Below, piece after piece: positions 61,051 to 64,000 of a DNA stretch of 64,000 nucleotides. Position 1 is the first letter of the stretch. Each line of letters opens with the position of its first letter. The DNA is from Lichina pygmaea. Taxonomy: Eukaryota > Ascomycota > Lichinomycetes > Lichinales > Lichinaceae. Location of the stretch: contig OY730172.1 of the NCBI GenBank assembly GCA_963422465.1, forward strand, positions 1,178,001 through 1,242,000. The letters run 5' to 3'. Position numbers and translations under genes: made by a program. The notes under the pieces were generated by a model, which saw only the letters and a list, made by a program, of their open reading frames with translations, had not been told where the DNA came from and did no database searches.

Positions 61051-63372
61051 ATGGCCCGACTATGTAAGTACCTCTATTGATACGCAAAGCAACACGTCTA
61101 ACATCCGCAGACGGGACGACACTGCTCGCTCTACGAAACCACCCCAGTATAACGAAGATCCCACCGTTTCTCTCGCTGTTCTGCGTCGCTGTCGGCATTG
61201 TCTGGCTCCTGCTACTCCCGCTCGATGGGTACTCTCGACGGACATACATCTCCGAGAATGCGCTGCTACCTGGTCAAGTCCATACGTACTTCGCGGGTAG
61301 CGAACAGAACATCTTTCGCGCATACAAGCATGAAGTAGATAGCGTTGCCGACAAGGAGACTGTCGTGTACGATCCTCCAGCTAGACGACGATGTCATCTC
61401 TCGGATCCCGCTGATTGTCTCCAACGAATGCTAGGGTCGTCGACAAGCTTGCCGAGATATTCGGCTCAGCCGGACTCAGAGTCGCCCGTCAGGAATTCGA
61501 ATATGTCTCCTCGAAACAGAAGACCGCGGGGGAAAATATCTACTCCATATTGCATGCCCCGCGAGGCGATGCCACAGAAGCTATTGTCTTGGCAGCTCCC
61601 TGGATCAACGCCGAGGGTGAGGTCAATCGCAGCGGCGTAGCTCTGCTTCTGACCTTGGCTAGATACTTTAAGCGTACGCATGTCACGGATCCCGCGTCGT
61701 GATGTATTGACTTAGTCTGGCGTGGTAGGATGGTCGCTTTGGTCCAAGGACATCATCTTCTTGATCACGAGCGATAGTTGGGCGGGCCCGCAAGCCTGGG
61801 TTGATGCTTACCACGATACCCATTGGTCCTACAACGTCAGCTCGCTCCCTCTGAAGAGTGGGGCCCTACAGGGAGCAGTGATCTTGGACTATCCCTTTTC
61901 GCACCGTTTCGAGTCGATTCATATCGTCTACGATGGTATCAACGGCCAGCTGCCCAATCTCGATCTCGTCAACACAGCTGCGGCGATTGCGGGCAGCCAG
62001 ATGGGCATTGGCGTGTCGATACAGCAGATGTGGAAACACGACAATGGATATAGAGATCGGCTGCGTACGATGCTTCGGGGCATGTTCAGCCAGGCGCTGG
62101 GGCAGGCCTCAGGTTCTCACAGCTGCTTCGTCCCATATCACGTCGATGCCATCACGTTGCAGGCCGTAGGCGACGGCTTGCAGGATGAGATGGCCATGGG
62201 TCGGACCATCGAGAGCATCTTTCGAAGTCTGAACAACCTCCTCGAGCACTTTCACCAGAGCTTCTTCTTCTACCTCCTGATGCACCCGAAACGATTCGTC
62301 AGCATCGGCACCTACCTCCCGAGCGCGATGCTGATTGCGGGGAATTTCACGATCATGGCAATCGCGCTGTGGATTCAGAGCGGCCGGCCGTCGTCGCGCT
62401 CGTCGAGCAATGAAGAGGCCAAAGGGGACGTGTCCAAGCAACTGGCGAGCGGAGGCGCCGTTCAGGTGGTCCAGCACGGCGATGCCAAAACCATCCTGCT
62501 ATCCTCGACCTTGGCTGTTGCAGAGCGCAAGATGTCCCTACCATTGGCGCTCGTCGTTGGATTCCATATTCTGGGTCTTCTGCGTCTGTGGCTGTTCGTC
62601 AGCCTGCCTGCAAATGTAGGTGGCAGATCCTTCTCGTTCGGCTCAGCGCCAGGAATCGTAGATGCGGCCCTGCCATGAATGGGTCCGACTCTCATCCGAG
62701 TACTCGCTAACGGACGTGGTGATGCGTGATCAGAAGCTGTCCGAAACATACACCATACCTATCTTATTCTCAGAGATCAACATCCTACTGTGTATTGCCG
62801 CCATCCTGGAATGGATCTCCATTCCGACGGCACAGCAATGCGAACTGATCAAGTCCTTCTCCCTTTTGGTCCTCGGCATGTTCGTGTCGACCCTCGCGAC
62901 GCTCAATTTTTCTCTGGCCTTGATCATCGGTCTGCTCTCGACTCCGCTCAGCTTCGCTCCTGCGACGAGTTCGATCGGCGGCATCGAAGACGATCGTGAA
63001 CCCCATCGCCTGGAAGGAATCCGTAAACAAGACACCTCTCCTCCTCTTCCGCCTGCCTCTTCTCGGCCGCCGCCTCGACCACAGCGACGCATGTCGCGGG
63101 CGCAGAAAATCAGCTTCGTGCTCCGTTGGATGGTCGTCACGGGCAGCATCACGGCGTTCTCGCCGCATCTCATGCTCGACTACATTACCGGCTTCGACGG
63201 CGCCACCAAGGCCGCCTTCCTCACCAAGGCCGCCTTCGGCTGGCACGTCTGGCGCGCCTGGACGCCTCTCGTCGCTTTCTGCTGCGTCTGGTGGTCCGCT
63301 TGGGCTGTCGGCATGTTGCTCTGCATGTGCCAGGTGCGCACGATGCGACAAATGATCAGAGGGAGGATATGA
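61051..63372 (+). CDS. GAA1: GPI-anchor transamidase subunit Gaa1
   Basis: Gaa1 is an ER-membrane subunit of the GPI transamidase that attaches GPI anchors to secretory proteins. Five exons, 61051-61063, 61111-61366, 61435-61673, 61729-62615 and 62734-63372, are in phase and give about 677 aa. The first exon is only 13 nt (MARL plus one base), joined to YGTTLLALRN. A membrane segment (FLSLFCVAVGIVWLLLLPL) follows. The luminal M28-peptidase-like domain shows LAEIFGSAGLRVARQEF, GENIYSILHAPRGDATE, ALLLTLARYFKRWSLWSKDI and QAWVDAYHD. Several C-terminal membrane segments (LILGMF-type helices, ALVVGFHILGLL, NFSLALIIGLL) complete the family layout. The second intron (GTACGA...GCTAG) was placed by phase and is the weakest. 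A Pro/Arg-rich stretch near residue 575 could hide another intron. Confidence 0.92.
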
Positions 63373-64000
63373 TACCTATACGATCGGATGGATGTCTTTT
63401 GTTCGGTATCTGAAAGTTCCTTTGGTTCTCTGCTTTTGTACGAGGTACGCCTCGTACTATCTTCTTTTCCATTTCGATGTCATTGGGGGAAAACATCGTT
63501 CTGTTTCTTTATCCTTTCTTGGAATATTTCTGCCTTTTCAGTCCCGCTGCTTCCACCAAGCACCCCTCAATCCTTCCAAGCAAAGTCAAAGCTCGACCGA
63601 GTCAGCATCTGCATATCTGCATCGTGATTCATGAATCGAGGGACACCATCATCTCATCGTTCAACATAGTTATCTCGTGGAAGCTTGACGCCATGATTGA
63701 TCACACCCGGAAGCATCAATACTGTACGTACCACATGCGACATGCCACACACCACACATCACACACACACCACACACCATACCGTCAGAGCGTAAGTCAG
63801 ATCAAGTATCAGGCCTGCAGGTCACCAAGGAAACAAAGTATCTTGACACCGAGCGCACACGTCAGACGTTTTATTACGGTAGTTAGCCCACAGCTTCATT
63901 CGGGTCGGTTTATGAAGCCATGTCTTGGCGAATGATCTGGTCGGCTCAAAGAGCTGGTGAACCTTGGTAGACTATGTGCTCGGTGAGTTGAAAGGGACGT
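63373..64000. other. Downstream flank of GAA1
   Basis: About 630 nt to the window end. It has an ACACACCACACATCACAC low-complexity patch at about 63745-63780. No supported gene. Confidence 0.6.

Overview
This window is nuclear DNA of a filamentous ascomycete, most likely a Sordariomycete. Coding regions are GC-rich, introns are short (about 50-170 nt) with GT...AG ends and CTRAY-like branch points, and the gene set is typical of Pezizomycotina: an FKS1-type 1,3-beta-glucan synthase, a GH72 glucanosyltransferase, an RSC1/RSC2 homologue with bromodomains and a BAH domain, and RBD2. Intergenic DNA is long and rich in simple repeats, G/C homopolymer tracts and recurring GTACGTAC or TACTCCGTAC words. 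I cannot name the genus.

Layout. 0.4-1.0 kb: small secreted But2-like protein (-). 5.1-7.3 kb: folliculin/Lst7 homologue (-). 12.0-13.4 kb: F-box protein (-). 14.4-15.5 kb: OTU1 deubiquitinase (-), divergent from the RSC1/2 homologue (+, 15.9-19.9 kb). 21.4-22.6 kb: degenerate homocitrate synthase copy (-). 25.4-26.7 kb: GH17 cell-wall glucanase (-). 29.4-31.4 kb: serine palmitoyltransferase subunit LCB1 (-). 32.8-38.9 kb: FKS1 (-). 41.9-43.5 kb: HNH-nuclease-domain protein with an in-frame TAG or a 51-nt intron (-). 44.2-44.3 kb: tRNA-like Pol III gene with a structured insert (+). 46.3-48.2 kb: GPI-anchored GH72 glucanosyltransferase (+). 49.2-51.3 kb: SprT-like metalloprotease (+). 52.0-53.4 kb: AT-rich fossil with an LTR-retrotransposon gag-like remnant (-). 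53.6-54.2 kb: MOG1 (-). 55.2-57.8 kb: mitochondrial aconitase (+). 59.4-60.6 kb: rhomboid RBD2 (+). 61.1-63.4 kb: GPI-transamidase subunit GAA1 (+).

Most genes are housekeeping. A functional theme is the cell surface: FKS1 makes 1,3-beta-glucan, GH17 and GH72 enzymes remodel it, GAA1 is needed to attach GPI anchors (including that of the GH72 enzyme), and LCB1 starts sphingolipid synthesis. I see no secondary-metabolite cluster, CRISPR array or intact transposon. The least explained items are the tRNA-like locus near 44.2 kb, with two copies of a hairpin that differ by a compensatory base-pair change, and RBD2, whose expected catalytic histidine reads as asparagine. Exon boundaries were derived by hand from splice sites, reading phase and family conservation and have not been tested with RNA data.
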